Source of the DNA: Okapia johnstoni
Lineage: Eukaryota; Chordata; Mammalia; Artiodactyla; Giraffidae
Assembly (NCBI GenBank): GCA_024291935.2
Contig: JAGTYA010000024.1
Span: 2,294,001-2,358,000, forward strand
Length of the DNA: 64,000 nucleotides
Direction: 5' to 3'
The notes under the pieces were generated by a model, which searched no databases, was not told the DNA's origin, and was given only the letters and a program-made list of their open reading frames with translations. This document shows positions 1-10,735 of this stretch, one piece after another. Position 1 is the first letter of the stretch, and the number at the start of each line of letters is the position of its first letter. Position numbers and translations under genes: made by a program.

Positions 1-130
1 CAGCCCAGAAGCTCCCCCAGGCCTGAGCGCAGCCACCAGGGCCCACGGGGGCTGAGTGGGGACTGGGCCCAGGACCCCTCAGTCCTAGTCCCCCTGCACC
101 GCCCATCAATAAAGAGTGACCAGCCCTGCC
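1..130 (+). other. Possible 3' end of an unidentified + strand transcript
   Basis: An AATAAA hexamer lies at 108-113, followed by GT-rich sequence (about 170-185) as expected downstream of a cleavage site. The preceding 100 bases are GC-rich and could be a short 3' UTR. No reading frame here gives a protein I recognise. In the human arrangement the gene left of this interval (ECEL1) is on the opposite strand, so an ECEL1 3' end is not expected. The hexamer may be fortuitous. Confidence 0.3.
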
Positions 131-139
131 TCCCAGGCA

Positions 140-2110
140 CTTCTGTCTTCCTCAGACAGCAGAGCTGAGTGGAGGTGGGTGGAGGGCAGTAAGTATCTGG
201 CCTCCAGTCTCTCACTCTCCTTTTGAGGCTCCCAGTGTCCAGTGTCCCCTCTCATTGTCAAAATGACTCCCTGACTGAGAAGCAGGAGGATGACAGGACA
301 CAGCCAATCCCAGAAGAGGCAGCTGGATGCCCGGTTTGAGGGATGGGTGGGCAGCAGGGGAGCTGGTTAGAGAGGGAAAGGGGGGCAGTGCTAGGGGCAG
401 AGGTAGAGGGACCCTCTGCCTCTCCCCTTCCCAGATGGCAGCCACCCCCCGCCCCCGCTGGGCAGGACATCCCCAGGTCTAGATGCTTGGGGAGGGGTGC
501 AACCCCTTGTGTGCCCACACTGAGGACTCAGGTCTGTTCAGCTTCCACCAAGTCAAGTGCTAAGTGCTTGACTTCACAGGAGGGCTACTGACCTGAAGCC
601 AGCCTGGCTCCACCTGGAGCCTATGGTGATCAGACCCATTTCTATACCCATCTGGCTTGTATGTGTGGGAACAACCTGTGCCTCTATTTTTGCCCGCTGC
701 TCAAACCTGAACCCCGCAGCCCTGCCTCTGCTCTGGGAGATGCCCCCTGACTCCACCCCACCCCACCAGTCCACTTGCCCCACCGAGAGTGCTGCAGGAT
801 CTGTCTCGCCCTGGAAAATGTCTCCCCCAACCAGCTTCCTGTCCTCCCAGCCTCACAGGGCTCATCCCATCTATTATTCACAGCACAGAATGGATTTTTA
901 ATTTGAGAAATGAAATGACTCTCCCAAGTGGCCGGGGTGGCAGGGAGGGGGTGGGGAAAGGACGGAGCTGCTGGGCGGCCATCACAGTGTTGACTCAGAC
1001 TCCTGTTGGAAAGCTGGGTGCCTGCAGCAGCCCTTGGGGGACCCCAAGGGGCCCTGTACCCCACCACCCAGCTTGTGCCTTCATTCTTTGTTCTGTGTTG
1101 CTAGCACCTGTCAGTCTTGCCTGAGCTCCCAGTGAGGTCTGCTCCTGATCAGGCAAGGGGCTGGGGAACTTGTTCTCCATTTGCTTTCAGATTCCTGGGC
1201 CTGGAGGGACGGCCCTGGGGCTACCTGGCCTGGTCCCTCTCCTCCCCAAACTTCCTGGCCCTCACTGAGCTGGGCTGCAGAGTCTCCCCAGTGTTGACCT
1301 CCAGCTGAGCTCCTCCACTAGGTTCCAACAGACTGCTATGCCCACCCCAGCCTGGACAGTTGTCCCAGTTTCCTCACTGGCCTCCGGCTCCCAGTGCCTC
1401 TCCTCACCCCCCAGGACAGAACTCACACCTAAGTGGCCCTAAGGCAGTGACTTCTCCCCATCCTCCTCTCCTCTTCTCCTCTCTCTGTCTCCCTACCTCC
1501 TACCTCTCTTCCCCCAGTGAGTAGGGGGAAGTAGGTCACTCTGATCTACTATCATTTCCCAGACCTCTGTTGGGAGACTCTTGCTCACCTCAGGGCCTTA
1601 GTACTTGCTGTTCTGGCTGCTGGAACAGCCCTCTTCCAGCACCTCTTCTATTGGCCAGTTGCCACTCATCCTTCTTGGGATGCTGGCTTCTCTCCTCTGG
1701 TCCTGCGCCACCTCCATGGCTGGGGGCTTGCCCTCCCTGGGCACCCACCACACCACCTGCATCTTAGCCAGCTGTGCGGCCCAGAGTCCGGAACAGATGA
1801 CATGTTTGATAGTCATGGAAAGTTCTCACACAGCTGTGGTCAGCACATAGAATAGCCTATGTGAAGCATCTCCCAGGGCCAGCCTCACACCGGGGGCAGC
1901 GCCCTCACCTGCAAACTGGCCCAGACTTTCAGTCCTCATACACCTACCTCTCTCCTTGACTCTGGGGCCCATCAAATGACAGAGGGGGCATTCCTCACAT
2001 CTCCTGTCCTCCCGGTGGTAGGCTTTCATCCCCATTGGGCAGATTCTTCTCTGGCGTCACCTGCCAACCTCTAGAGCAGCTTTTAATCTCATATAAGAAA
2101 AACATACAAA
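140..2110. other. Intergenic unique DNA, nothing recognised
   Basis: GC-rich, non-repetitive sequence with a pyrimidine-rich tract at about 1450-1517. Short open frames on both strands show no conserved domain, no signal peptide followed by a domain, and no splice-linked coding pattern. Confidence 0.5.
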
Positions 2111-2117
2111 TCCATTT

Positions 2118-2252
2118 TTGTTTTTATTTTTTTTTTCCAGCTGTGCCATGCGGCGTATGGGATCTTAGTTCCCTGACCAGGGATCGAACTCATGCCCCTC
2201 TGCAGTGAAAGCACCCAGTCTTAACTACTGGATCACCAGGAACATCCCCAAT
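2118..2252 (-). repeat. CHR-type tRNA-derived SINE
   Basis: A T-run followed by the box GATCTTAGTTCCCTGACC and the head complement near ACTGGATCACCAGGAA. This is the reverse orientation of the cetartiodactyl CHR SINE, a tRNA-Glu-derived family. Confidence 0.65.
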
Positions 2253-2292
2253 TCATTCTTGCTTTCAAAAATTTAAACTTTGAAGCATATTG

Positions 2293-2625
2293 GGGTGTTC
2301 CCTGATAGCTCAGCTGGTAAAGAATCCGCCTGCAAGGAGACCCCGGTTCAATTCCTGGGTCGAGAAGATCCTTTGGAGAAGGGATAGATTACCCATTCCA
2401 GTATTCTCGGGCTTCCCTGGTGGCTCAGACAATAATGAATTCACCTATGATGCAGGAGACCTGGGTTCGACCCCTGGCTTGGGAAGATCCCCTGGAGAAG
2501 GGAATGGCAACCTCCTCCAGTATTCTTGCCTGGAGAATCCCCTGGACAGAGGAGCCTGGCGGGCTAAAGTCCACGGTGTTGCAAAGAGTCCAACATAACT
2601 TAGCGACTAAACAACAACAACTTGG
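2293..2625 (+). repeat. Bov-tA SINE, partial head plus full copy in tandem
   Basis: Two tRNA-like heads occur in the same orientation (about 2300 and 2410). The second is followed by a full BovA body (CTCCAGTATTCTTGCCTGGA) and ends in an ACAACAACAAC tail. The first copy is cut off at TCCAGTATTCTCGG, so one element probably landed in another. Confidence 0.85.
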
Positions 2626-2639
2626 GACTCATTAAGAGA

Positions 2640-3625
2640 AAAATCTTCTGTAGTCCTCACTCACTGTCTAACAACATTGCCACCCTCTGCCCGAGTGCCT
2701 CGTCCCCAGCCCTCCTGTCCTCCTTTAGGTCCATTTCAAGCTTCCCAGACCCTGTTAGTCCCCAGGGTCAAGCAGGTCTCCATCTGAGTGAGGTTACCTG
2801 AGTGCCTCTCCTTGCAGGACAGAGGTGACCCTCGTGGCCACCACGGAGCCTGGTGCAAGGCCTGGGCTGAGTGGACCAGGCAGCTGCTCAGATCTGGATC
2901 AGTCCCCTAACAGCCGAGGAGGAGCCCCCACAGTAACATGTGTGGGGCAGCTCCTGTGCGCATGCTCTGTCCAAGCTCTGGCAGTCAGGCCCCTTGTTTG
3001 ATGGACAGGCCACAACAGGTGGCTCAGCTCCTGCTGCCAGATACAAGGCCCCAGAGGCAGGGGGTGGGGAACAGGGAGGTGGACCCTGGAGCCTGGGACA
3101 TATCTTCTTGGCAGGGTCACCACAACCCGTTGCCTGATCGGCCAGGAGCGGGGCTCGGGCTGGGCTGAGCCCGGAGAAGCCAGCAGGCCCTGAAGGGCCT
3201 GTTTCTTGTCTCATGGGGTCACTGGGCTCAGGTCCCCTCCCCCAGAACTCTCTCATCTTTTCAAGTGATTGGAGCTGAAGGGGATCGTTAGCTAATTAAA
3301 GCCAAGGCCACTAACTGTCCCTTGTAGGAGAGAAAGCAGGGCTGCAGAGGGGAGGGGACAGCAGGACTCAGAGGGATTCAAGGAGGATGGGCCCAAGGCC
3401 TGGCCCTGGGTAGGGCCCCCCTCTAAGCTGTGTTTTTTGGAGGGAGTTGTCCTTGATGAGGAGCTTTGGGATAGAGAGTAAGACGCCAGAATCAGAGCTC
3501 CTGTCCAACACCTATGCTCACCATGAATATCCACGCCCACCTCTGACTAAGGCCTTCCTACCCCGGGGTGTGGGGAGAGGCATGGCCATCTTCAAAATTC
3601 TAGGAGTAGGTGCTATGTGTATCAC
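2640..3625. other. Intergenic unique DNA with one homeodomain-type islet
   Basis: No gene recognised. Near 3285-3302 a short AT-rich patch contains TAATTA (3293-3298) in a GC-rich setting. Confidence 0.45.
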
Positions 3626-3628
3626 CAA

Positions 3629-3752
3629 AGAAATGGCAACCCACTCCAGTAATCTTGCCTGGGAACTCCCATGGACAGAGGAGCCTGCTGGGCTACGGTC
3701 CATGGGGTCACAAGGAGTCGGACACAACTGAGTGACTGTGCACACACATTCG
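3629..3752 (+). repeat. Bov-tA/BovA SINE fragment
   Basis: Only the BovA body and 3' end remain (GGCAACCCACTCCAGTAAT to GGACACAACTGAGTGACTG); the tRNA head is missing. Confidence 0.8.
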
Positions 3753-4007
3753 GTAGAGGCAGCAGCTGAGGCCCTGAGAGATGAAGTGATTGTCACAAAG
3801 TCACGTGGATGGTTAGTAGCCAGGTTGGAATACTAGGTTAACACAAAGCCCTTACTGTGTGTTCTTGGGGAAGTTGTATAACCTCTCTGGGCCTCTGTGA
3901 AAGAAGAGAAATGAAGTTCATTTTCCATGGAGAAGTAGGACAGACCTCAGGGCCCACATAGCCAGGTAGGCTCGGGCCTGCTCTATCCTCATCCCGGTGG
4001 GCATGAA

Positions 4008-4204
4008 AGTGTGAGTTACTCAGTGGTGTCCAGCTCTTTGCAACCCCATGGACTGTAGCCTGCCAGGCTCCTCTGCCCATGTGATTCTCTAGGCAAGAAT
4101 ACTGGAGTGGGTTGCCAGTCCCTTCTCCAGGGGATCTTCTCAACCTAGGGATCGAACCTGGGTCTCCCACATTGCAGGCAGATTCTTTACCATCTGAGCC
4201 AGGG
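4008..4204 (-). repeat. Bov-tA SINE
   Basis: Reverse-orientation BovA body (GGCAAGAATACTGGAGTGGG) followed by the complement of the tRNA-like head, ending at GCCAGGGGCC. Confidence 0.85.
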
Positions 4205-4704
4205 GCCTCTGATTAGCACCTGTGGCTCCCAGTGAGGTGGGGTGACACTGGGGTCCCTGATGTCAGCAGTTCAACTGCAGCCATTCTGGCTTCTGCCATC
4301 CAGTGACATGTGTTCCTTGGCACTGAGACTGGGGGGCTGATGGTTGCCGAGGACCCGACACAGCCACAGGAACCCCAGGATTAAAGGCCACTGTGCACAA
4401 GCAGGCAGGGCCCCTCAGAGAACCGAATAGGGACTTTCAGACCTTTGCCCAGGAATGAGCACCGTGTTTGGGTGGAGTGGGGGTGGGGGGAGCTGGTCCT
4501 TTCCCACCTCTAGGCTCTGGCTTTCCTGTCTCAACTGGGCAGGCTGCAGCTCTGGAGGAAGAGGGGACCACGGAGGCGACAGTGGCCACCTGCTCCCTCT
4601 CCCCATGAGAAAGACTGTCAGTCAGCCCCATCACAGGCCCCAACACCATCAGCCTCCTCCCACCTCCCACCCCCCGCCCCCACCCCCATGCTTGAGCGGC
4701 CTCC

Positions 4705-4775
4705 CTCCGTAATGGGGCTTAATCATAACATGCATTAGCTAGGGCCTGCTGCCTGCAATTACCGCTTCAATCAGC
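4705..4775. promoter_or_regulatory. Candidate distal element, ATTA-rich
   Basis: Within about 70 bases there are several ATTA/TAAT cores, including TTAATCATAACATGCATTAG and GCAATTAC (4756-4762), while the flanks are GC-rich. Motif density suggests a homeodomain or POU-bound enhancer. This is inference; conservation was not measured. Confidence 0.3.
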
Positions 4776-5414
4776 CACCCACCACTGGCTGCCCCCAGAC
4801 TCAGGCCACCTGTGGGGACACCCTGCCCTGCCCTCCCTGGCCCCCTGCCCAAATGCAGCAAAGGTGCCCCAGGCTCTGTCGATGGACGATGGACGGAGAA
4901 GTGACTCCTGGCGGCGGGGTCCAGTGGGGCGGGGGCGGCCGGCGGACAGAGGACAAAGAGCTACGGCTTAGGGTCACAGGCAATTATTTTAAAAGCCTGT
5001 GGGAAACAGCGCTGCTTTCCCAGCGCGGCAGGCTCATCCTGAGGGTTGCACTGCCCCAGGTTGCTGACACGCTTGCATGCACACACGGGTGTTCACACGT
5101 GCTAGACACACATGCACATGGGTGTGTACCAGGGCACACACAGTGGATGCATGTCCCTGAGGGGACCCACAAGGACCCCAGAGAGGTGGGTGGGTGCTGG
5201 CTGCCTCCAAGGTATGGAAACATCCCTGCCCTGCCCTCAGTACAGACCACCTCCTGCCCTTTGCCACACCCCCCCCAGCCCCGGGTTTGGGGGTCTGGGC
5301 TGAAATGGAGGGCATCCTGTTTGATCCACCCTCAGAGCTTGGGTGGGGGCTGGAGAAAAAGCGGAGAAAGCGGACTTGGCAGGGGGAGGAAGTGGGGGAG
5401 GGGACTGCTGTTGT

Positions 5415-5480
5415 GCTGTGATTCTCTCTAATTGCTGTTTTGCTGAGAGGTAATTAAAATCCCTTTTTATTTCACACGTC
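5415..5480. promoter_or_regulatory. Candidate distal element, TAATTA-containing
   Basis: CTAATTGCTG (about 5429) and GGTAATTAAAAT (TAATTA at 5451-5456) lie within 30 bases in otherwise GC-rich DNA. Regulatory role is inferred from motif content only. Confidence 0.3.
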
Positions 5481-5683
5481 AGAGCCCTCACCAGCCTGTG
5501 GAGAGGGCACAGGGGGAGGCTGGGAGGTGGGGGCAAACAAGGGCTGGCCGCCTGGCACAGGAAGGCAACGGGAGGTAGGGCGGCCAGGAAAGGAATGGGG
5601 AGGTAGGGCGTCTGAGCCCAGATTGCCAACCCAGCCTGCCTGCCTGAGGCCCAGCGGCTGGAGACTCCCCCACCCCCTCCACC

Positions 5684-5719
5684 CGGCCCAGGCCCAGGCC
5701 CAGCCCAGGCCCAGCCCAT
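5684..5719. repeat. Short CCCAGG-type tandem repeat
   Basis: About six imperfect units of the form GGCCCA/GCCCAG run in tandem. Confidence 0.7.
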
Positions 5720-5764
5720 GAGTACCCAGGGTCCGGCCTTGGCCAGGATCTGTGCAGCCCAGCA

Positions 5765-5995
5765 GGGCCATCAAAAGCCACATTTCCCGAGTGCCTCCTA
5801 GATCCAGGCACTTTCCTGAGCTCGTAACTCATAGGATTATTACAAAAATAACTCTTATCAAGTAGATACCATATTAGCCTGTGTGTCAGGACAGTGACAA
5901 AGCTGAGACTCAGAGATTAAGAATCTGCAAAGACCCCCTGGCTCATCAGTGGTGGGAAAGGATTGGAAGTGGTCTGATACCAAACTCAGAAGCAC
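5765..5995 (-). repeat. MIR-like SINE
   Basis: Reads like a reversed MIR: a motif resembling AGTGCCTCCTAGATCCAGGC, then GACAAAGCTGAGACTCAGAG and the degenerate tail. Old and diverged. Confidence 0.45.
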
Positions 5996-6009
5996 TATGT
6001 CAACCTGAC

Positions 6010-7430
6010 CCTCCAAGCCATGTAACAGTCTGCTCCTACACAGCCTGACAAAGTTCCACTGCCCTACCCCGATGCTCCTCAGAGCTCAGAGGGAAGGGCC
6101 ATAACCTTGGTCCTTAGCCCTGTCCAAGGCCCATGCACAATGCCATGCCTGCCACTCTGGACACCACGGTCATCTGCTGACAAGTCCCTTGGGGCAGGAG
6201 AACCAGGGCTTGCCTGCCCATCGGGACTGGCGGACATTCCCCAGAGGCCTAGACCAAGAGGATATGGTCAGATCAGAGCCCAAACTAATGCCCAGTCAGT
6301 GCCAGGCTGGAAAGAAGCAAAGTCCCTCCCTTCTCCTAGGCTGGCTGGAGGAGGTGGGCTAATAGCACCACCTCTTAGCTGAGGAACCTACGGAATCAAG
6401 TCAGAGGACAAGGGGAAAAGGCAATGGGGAGAGATCCACCTGGTCTACCCAGAAGTTAGCAATCAGAGGCCTCCCCTCCTCCTGGCCCAGCTTCCCTGAG
6501 GACCCAGCCACCGCCAGCCATCCCATCGCCCTGCTGGGCCTTGGCGGTCCGGCCCAAGCCTCCCTGTGGCTGACCTTTGCCAGGGCTGGAGGGAGGAAAA
6601 TGGTCTAAAGGAGTCGTATGACTTGAGAAGCTGGATTCTAATCTTGTCTCCAGCCAGAGAGAGGCCAGAGTGCTCCATCTCCCTCAGCATCCTCTCATCG
6701 TTTGGACCACAACTCTGGGAGCTCATTTATCTCTTGCACATGGTGGCCAAGTTGGGGGTGAGCAGTCGGACCTGGAGCGGGCAGGGCAGTGACTGCACAG
6801 GGGGGTAGGGCACGCAACAGCCCAGCAGCGCCCTTAGTGATACCTCGGGACACAGGACTAAATGGTAGCCAGGAGAGAAGGCTGCTCCCAAGCCTCCCAG
6901 CCTTTCTCTCTTCGGCCTGGAGCATGGACCTTGCTGTATTGGGCATTCAGGAGGGCCAAGAGGACAGTCAGATCCTCAGGGGACAGCTGGTACCTGCTGC
7001 CTTGCCTGAGGTCTGATGGCAGTGGGAAGGCTGGGGGCTGCAGAAGAAGGAACCATTTGCAGCCGATTCAGCCTCTCAAGGGCAGGCATGGTGACGCCTG
7101 TACCCGCAGAGCTTGGGGACACTAGCATCTGTGTGTCAGCAGATCAAGAGAGAATGGGAAGAGAATGGGAAGAGCAGAGATGGCTGAGTAGCACAGAGGT
7201 TGCCAGGGTCTCCCCGAGGCCTGCAGGTCTGAGGGAGCTGCAGGCAGCAGCCAGGCCAGGCACAGAGAAGGGTCTTACCCATCACGTGTCCCAGGACCAC
7301 AATGCTGGCACTCGGAGGTACTTAATATTTATAGAATGAAAGAGTGAGTGAAAACAATTTCAGGATTAAAGCTGTCCTTGATTAGGGCACAACACCCGGT
7401 GAGGTAGCTTTCCATCACTGGAGCAAAAGG
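6010..7430. other. Intergenic unique DNA, nothing recognised
   Basis: Moderately GC-rich sequence with short unconvincing frames on both strands. No repeats or motifs recognised with confidence. Confidence 0.45.
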
Positions 7431-7439
7431 ATTAAACAT

Positions 7440-7560
7440 CTCAGGCTCTAGAGTCAGATGAATATGGATTAATCACCATTTCCTAGCTGTGAACACATCA
7501 CTCAGCCTCTTTAAGCCTCTGTTTCCTCATCCAAACACAGGAACAATAATATCTAGATCA
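7440..7560 (+). repeat. MIR-like SINE
   Basis: Carries the MIR core pattern, with CACTCAGCCTCTTTAAGCCT followed by CTGTTTCCTCATCC. Confidence 0.5.
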
Positions 7561-7884
7561 TGCCCAGGTGGGCAGTCCTTCCCCGAGCACCTCCAGGTGG
7601 GAAGGCTGGAGCCCTCAGTCTCCTCCAACATCCTCCTTCAGGCCCCCAGGACTCCTCCCACACCCCATTTCTCTCCACTGAGGAGCAGCTGATCCCAACA
7701 AGGTGAACTCTTGGTCTGTCACCTGCCCCAGTGCAGTGAGAAACCCCTCCATGGGCAGGGCCAGGAGGCAGGGCAGAGACTTCAGGAGCCAGGCTCCTGG
7801 GGGATTCGGGGGTCACTGGGACACCTGGGAGGCCAGCAGTCTCAGACCAAGGTGTGAGTCCTCTCCCTGACACACACAGAGCTA

Positions 7885-8030
7885 CCTTACTTGAGAACTT
7901 CTTGTCTCTGAGCCTCAGTTTCAGCATCTGCAACATGGGAATAATTACAGGGTCAAAGTCTCAAGGCTGTTGCTTGGATTATATGAAGTGATGCTATGAA
8001 AGCCCCCAGCAGACAGGCTGGCATAGAGTG
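7885..8030 (+). repeat. MIR-like SINE
   Basis: Contains TCTGAGCCTCAGTTTCAGC, ATCTGCAACATGGGAATAAT and the downstream GGCTGGCATAGAG tail typical of MIR. Confidence 0.6.
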
Positions 8031-8040
8031 GGACCCCAAC

Positions 8041-8063
8041 CACGCACACGCATGCACACACAT

Positions 8064-8098
<35 letters not shown>
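8041..8098. repeat. (CA)n microsatellite
   Basis: A CA dinucleotide run with a few CATG interruptions at its left end and a pure stretch of more than 15 units at its right. Confidence 0.95.
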
Positions 8099-8099
<1 letters not shown>

Positions 8100-8242
8100 G
8101 TAGCTGCTCATTCCCTGGGCCTTGCTGGATCCCTCGGGAGACCCGGAGCCCCACCCTATCTCCCACCCCCGCACACCCCACCCCTCCCCGCACATCTGTG
8201 GCAGGGATGCACACCGCTTTCCCCTTCTGTCCTTGTTCTCTG

Positions 8243-8296
8243 CCAGCTAATGGGCCAATTTTTTAGCATTACAGAGATTTGGCCAATTTGGCTGCC
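8243..8296. promoter_or_regulatory. Candidate distal element with duplicated CCAAT motif
   Basis: The 9-mer GGCCAATTT occurs at 8253-8261 and 8281-8289, 28 bases apart, with AGCATTACAGAG between. The right copy merges into TTGGCTGCC, which resembles an NFI site. Function is inferred from arrangement only. Confidence 0.3.
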
Positions 8297-8479
8297 CTGA
8301 CAGAAAGGCGCAGAGAACAGTTGCCTGGGGGCGGGGTGGGGTGTGGAAGCCAGGGTGAGAGAGGAGGCGGAGGAGGAGAAGAGTGGAGGGCTGCACCACC
8401 ACTGAGGCTGCTTCAGGCCCCTCTAAGTCCAGGAATGGGGGGAGTGGAGTCTGTGGGGAGATTACAGAGATAATTAGTC

Positions 8480-8690
8480 CCACTTATGCACCCCCCTCCC
8501 TGTGCACGGGCCCTATGCTGAGCACTTTGCATATATTTTCTCTTCTAATCCTCCAATAACCCTCTGAGGCCAGTTCTATTATTTGCTCCATCCTCCCCGG
8601 TGTGGGACTCCGGCACAGAAGGCTCAGAGCTGGCCCAAGGTCACAGAGCCAGGAAGTGATGGAGCTGAGGCTGAAAGCCAGGTCTTTTAA
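8480..8690 (-). repeat. MIR-like SINE
   Basis: Reversed MIR: GCTGAGCACTTTGCATATAT, then GGCACAGAAGGCTCAGAGC and CCCAAGGTCACAGAGCCAGG. Confidence 0.65.
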
Positions 8691-8789
8691 ACATTCCTGA
8701 GCTCAGTTTCTAACTAAAGGCTGAGAAGAAGGCCAGGGCTCCCTCTACCCATCCACACCCTCCCCCCAGCCAGCCCCCTCCACCCACGC

Positions 8790-8831
8790 ACACGTGCGCG
8801 TGCACATACACACACACACACACACACACAA
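8790..8831. repeat. (CA)n microsatellite
   Basis: A mixed CG/CA start followed by a pure CA run of about 12 units. Confidence 0.9.
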
Positions 8832-9244
8832 TCTCCAAGAGCCTCAGCCCCTCCAGGGTGCTGGGGATCCCTGTCAGGACACGGGTCCCTCTCTTCCTGG
8901 CTGCGGGTGCCTCGGCTTGAAGTCCTCAAACCCAGCATCTCTGCAAGGAGAGCCCTGGGCACAACTGCCAGGCACGAGCTGGGGTCCCAGCCCAGAGCTG
9001 GCTCGCCCCTCCTGCCCAGGCTCTGGGCTGGGGCCCCCATGCCAGCTGTGGCTTCTTGAGCACGTCCTGGGGTCAGTGCCAGGCTGGGAGTGGGCATCAG
9101 CTGTGCCCTCCACCACACTCTCTGGGCCCTTTTGGGAGCCTGGAGGCAGATCTGCCAGGGAAGATGGGAGAGGAGGGAAGGAGGAGGGAGAGAGGAGAGG
9201 GGGGGGACTGCCTCTGGGCTGGGGGAGGGGGGCTGCGGGGCTCC

Positions 9245-9345
9245 CTGCATTAAGCGATCAGAGAGCACAATATTTCATTGCCGGCAATCGCAGCCAAGAC
9301 ATCAACTACTTGGGGAAAGCAGCCTTAAAAGCCTTTTGATTTTAT
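9245..9345. promoter_or_regulatory. Candidate distal element with 12-bp palindrome
   Basis: A perfect palindrome ATTGCCGGCAAT (9277-9288) sits in an AT-richer islet that also contains CATTAAGCGATCAG and CACAATATTTCATT. It lies just right of a purine-rich block (about 9160-9212). Confidence 0.3.
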
Positions 9346-9504
9346 TTCTTCCACTTCATTTTTTTTTTCCCCTTTCCTTGCTGATGTCCTTGACAGGGCC
9401 TCCCTTCCCGCTCTGTCACCCCTTCCTCAATGCCCCCCTCCCACAAGAGGCTGGGGGGGTTGCAGGTCTGGGGGGTCCTGCAGGACCCTGCAGTCAGACC
9501 TAGA

Positions 9505-9715
9505 GCAGTGTATGTGTGCACAGGTGTGGATGTGTAGCTGAGACTGCTGTGGTCCCCTGGGTCACTTTGTGTGCACCAGGGCACCACTGTATACATGTCT
9601 GGAAGCCTGTGCCTGTGGGCATACACCTGTGTCCGAGTGGGCCCTGTGTGCACCCCCGTGTGCATGCCTGGGTGTGTAGGCACACGCGTGGGCCTCACTC
9701 GGCACGCACTCACCA
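9505..9715. repeat. Degenerate TG/CA-rich low-complexity DNA
   Basis: Many scattered TGTGTG, GTGCAC and CACACG words but no clean unit; probably a decayed dinucleotide repeat. Confidence 0.5.
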
Positions 9716-9829
9716 GAAAACTCCACCAAGGTAAGAGACTCGGGAGCAAGGCTGGGGAGGGAGGCAAATTCAGAGGGCAAAGAGGGGAGGGGGGGGCAGG
9801 TCGCACCCTTAGGAGTCAGCCTAGTTGGA

Positions 9830-10210
9830 CCAAATCGTGGACCCAGCAGAGACCTCCGAGGGCGTCCCTCGTGGGGGGGAGTTGGCGCGCGGGGCGCAGC
9901 GCCCGAAGACAGGTGTGCACTCGCACACACAGGAGGACGCACGCAAGCACACACTCACTGCAGAGACCCAGGCGGGCCGGCTTGCTTCGGGACTCCAGGT
10001 GGGCGCCCATGACGTCACCGCCGAGCCGTGACGTCACCGCCCGCCCCCCGCCCCCGCCCGCGGGGAGCTCCATCTCCTCTCGTGGCAGGCGACGCGGAAT
10101 TGCACATCTGTCTTGTCGGGAATTAGTTAATTGAATCAAGCGGCCCGAGCTGCAGCAGCGACCTCGGCCTTGGCCCGAGAAGGGGGCTGGGCGGGCGCAT
10201 GACGGGTGCT
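9830..10210. promoter_or_regulatory. CpG-rich region with paired CRE palindromes
   Basis: CpG dinucleotides are frequent. Two perfect cAMP-response elements, TGACGTCA, occur at 10010-10017 and 10029-10036, 19 bases start to start, followed by a GC-box-like run (CCGCCCGCCCCCCGCCCCCG). About 90 bases to the right is an AT islet with TTAGTTAATTGAATCAA (about 10123-10139). This has the composition of a promoter or strong enhancer, yet no coding exon is visible on either strand nearby. CREB/ATF or AP-1 family binding is what such sites usually mean. Confidence 0.5.
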
Positions 10211-10599
10211 CAGCTGCGTGGGTTGGGAGATGCGCACCCAAACAGGGGCCGGGAGTCCGAGCTCTCTAGCGAATATTGATCCTTGTCCCGCTCGGCCTCC
10301 CCGTCCCCTCCCAATCCATCGAGGGCAGAGACCGAGGGTCCAGCGCCCGCGATGACAGAAAGCATCAGATTTTGGACTGTGGTGGTCTGAAGGGTCAGGG
10401 AGTCTAAGGGGGGCTGCCAGGTGGGGTCCTTCATGTGGGGAGGCCCACTCATTCCAGACTCCCACCTGGAACCCTGGCCCCACCTTCCTCTGCTCCTACC
10501 AGACCCAGCAGTACCCTACTGGCCCGCTCTCATTCATTCCACACCTTGGCCTAGCTTTGCAGTTTCCCAGATGATCAACTTAATCATAAATGCTTCATC

Positions 10600-10735
10600 C
10601 TTGAACAATATCCCATTTCATAAATGAGAAAGCAGAGGTTCAGAGAGGTTAAGTGACTTGCGAAGACCTCATAGCTATGATCTGGCATAGCTGGGATTTG
10701 AACTCAACTTCTTTGGCCTCAAATGACAGTCACTC
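10600..10735 (-). repeat. MIR SINE
   Basis: Reversed MIR with AGCAGAGGTTCAGAGAGGTT, AAGTGACTTGCGAAGACCTC and GCTGGGATTTGAACTCAACT. Confidence 0.75.

Larger units (their letters stand above)
4210..5760. other. GC-rich intergenic DNA with AT-rich motif islets
   Basis: No gene recognised. Three short AT-rich islets with homeodomain-type cores stand out: about 4705-4775, 4978-5035 and 5415-5480. There is a CA/GT-rich low-complexity stretch at about 5070-5155 and a short CCCAGG-type tandem repeat at about 5684-5719. Confidence 0.5.

Noticed and set aside
684..1067. 127-codon minus-strand frame in the left intergenic DNA
   Set aside because: Low-complexity Ser/Pro/Gly composition from GC-rich sequence, overlapping frames on both strands, no domain and no matching splice pattern.
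9505..9715. Possible minisatellite or CRISPR-like spacing in TG/CA-rich DNA
   Set aside because: No fixed repeat unit or constant spacing; it is a decayed dinucleotide repeat in a mammalian genome.
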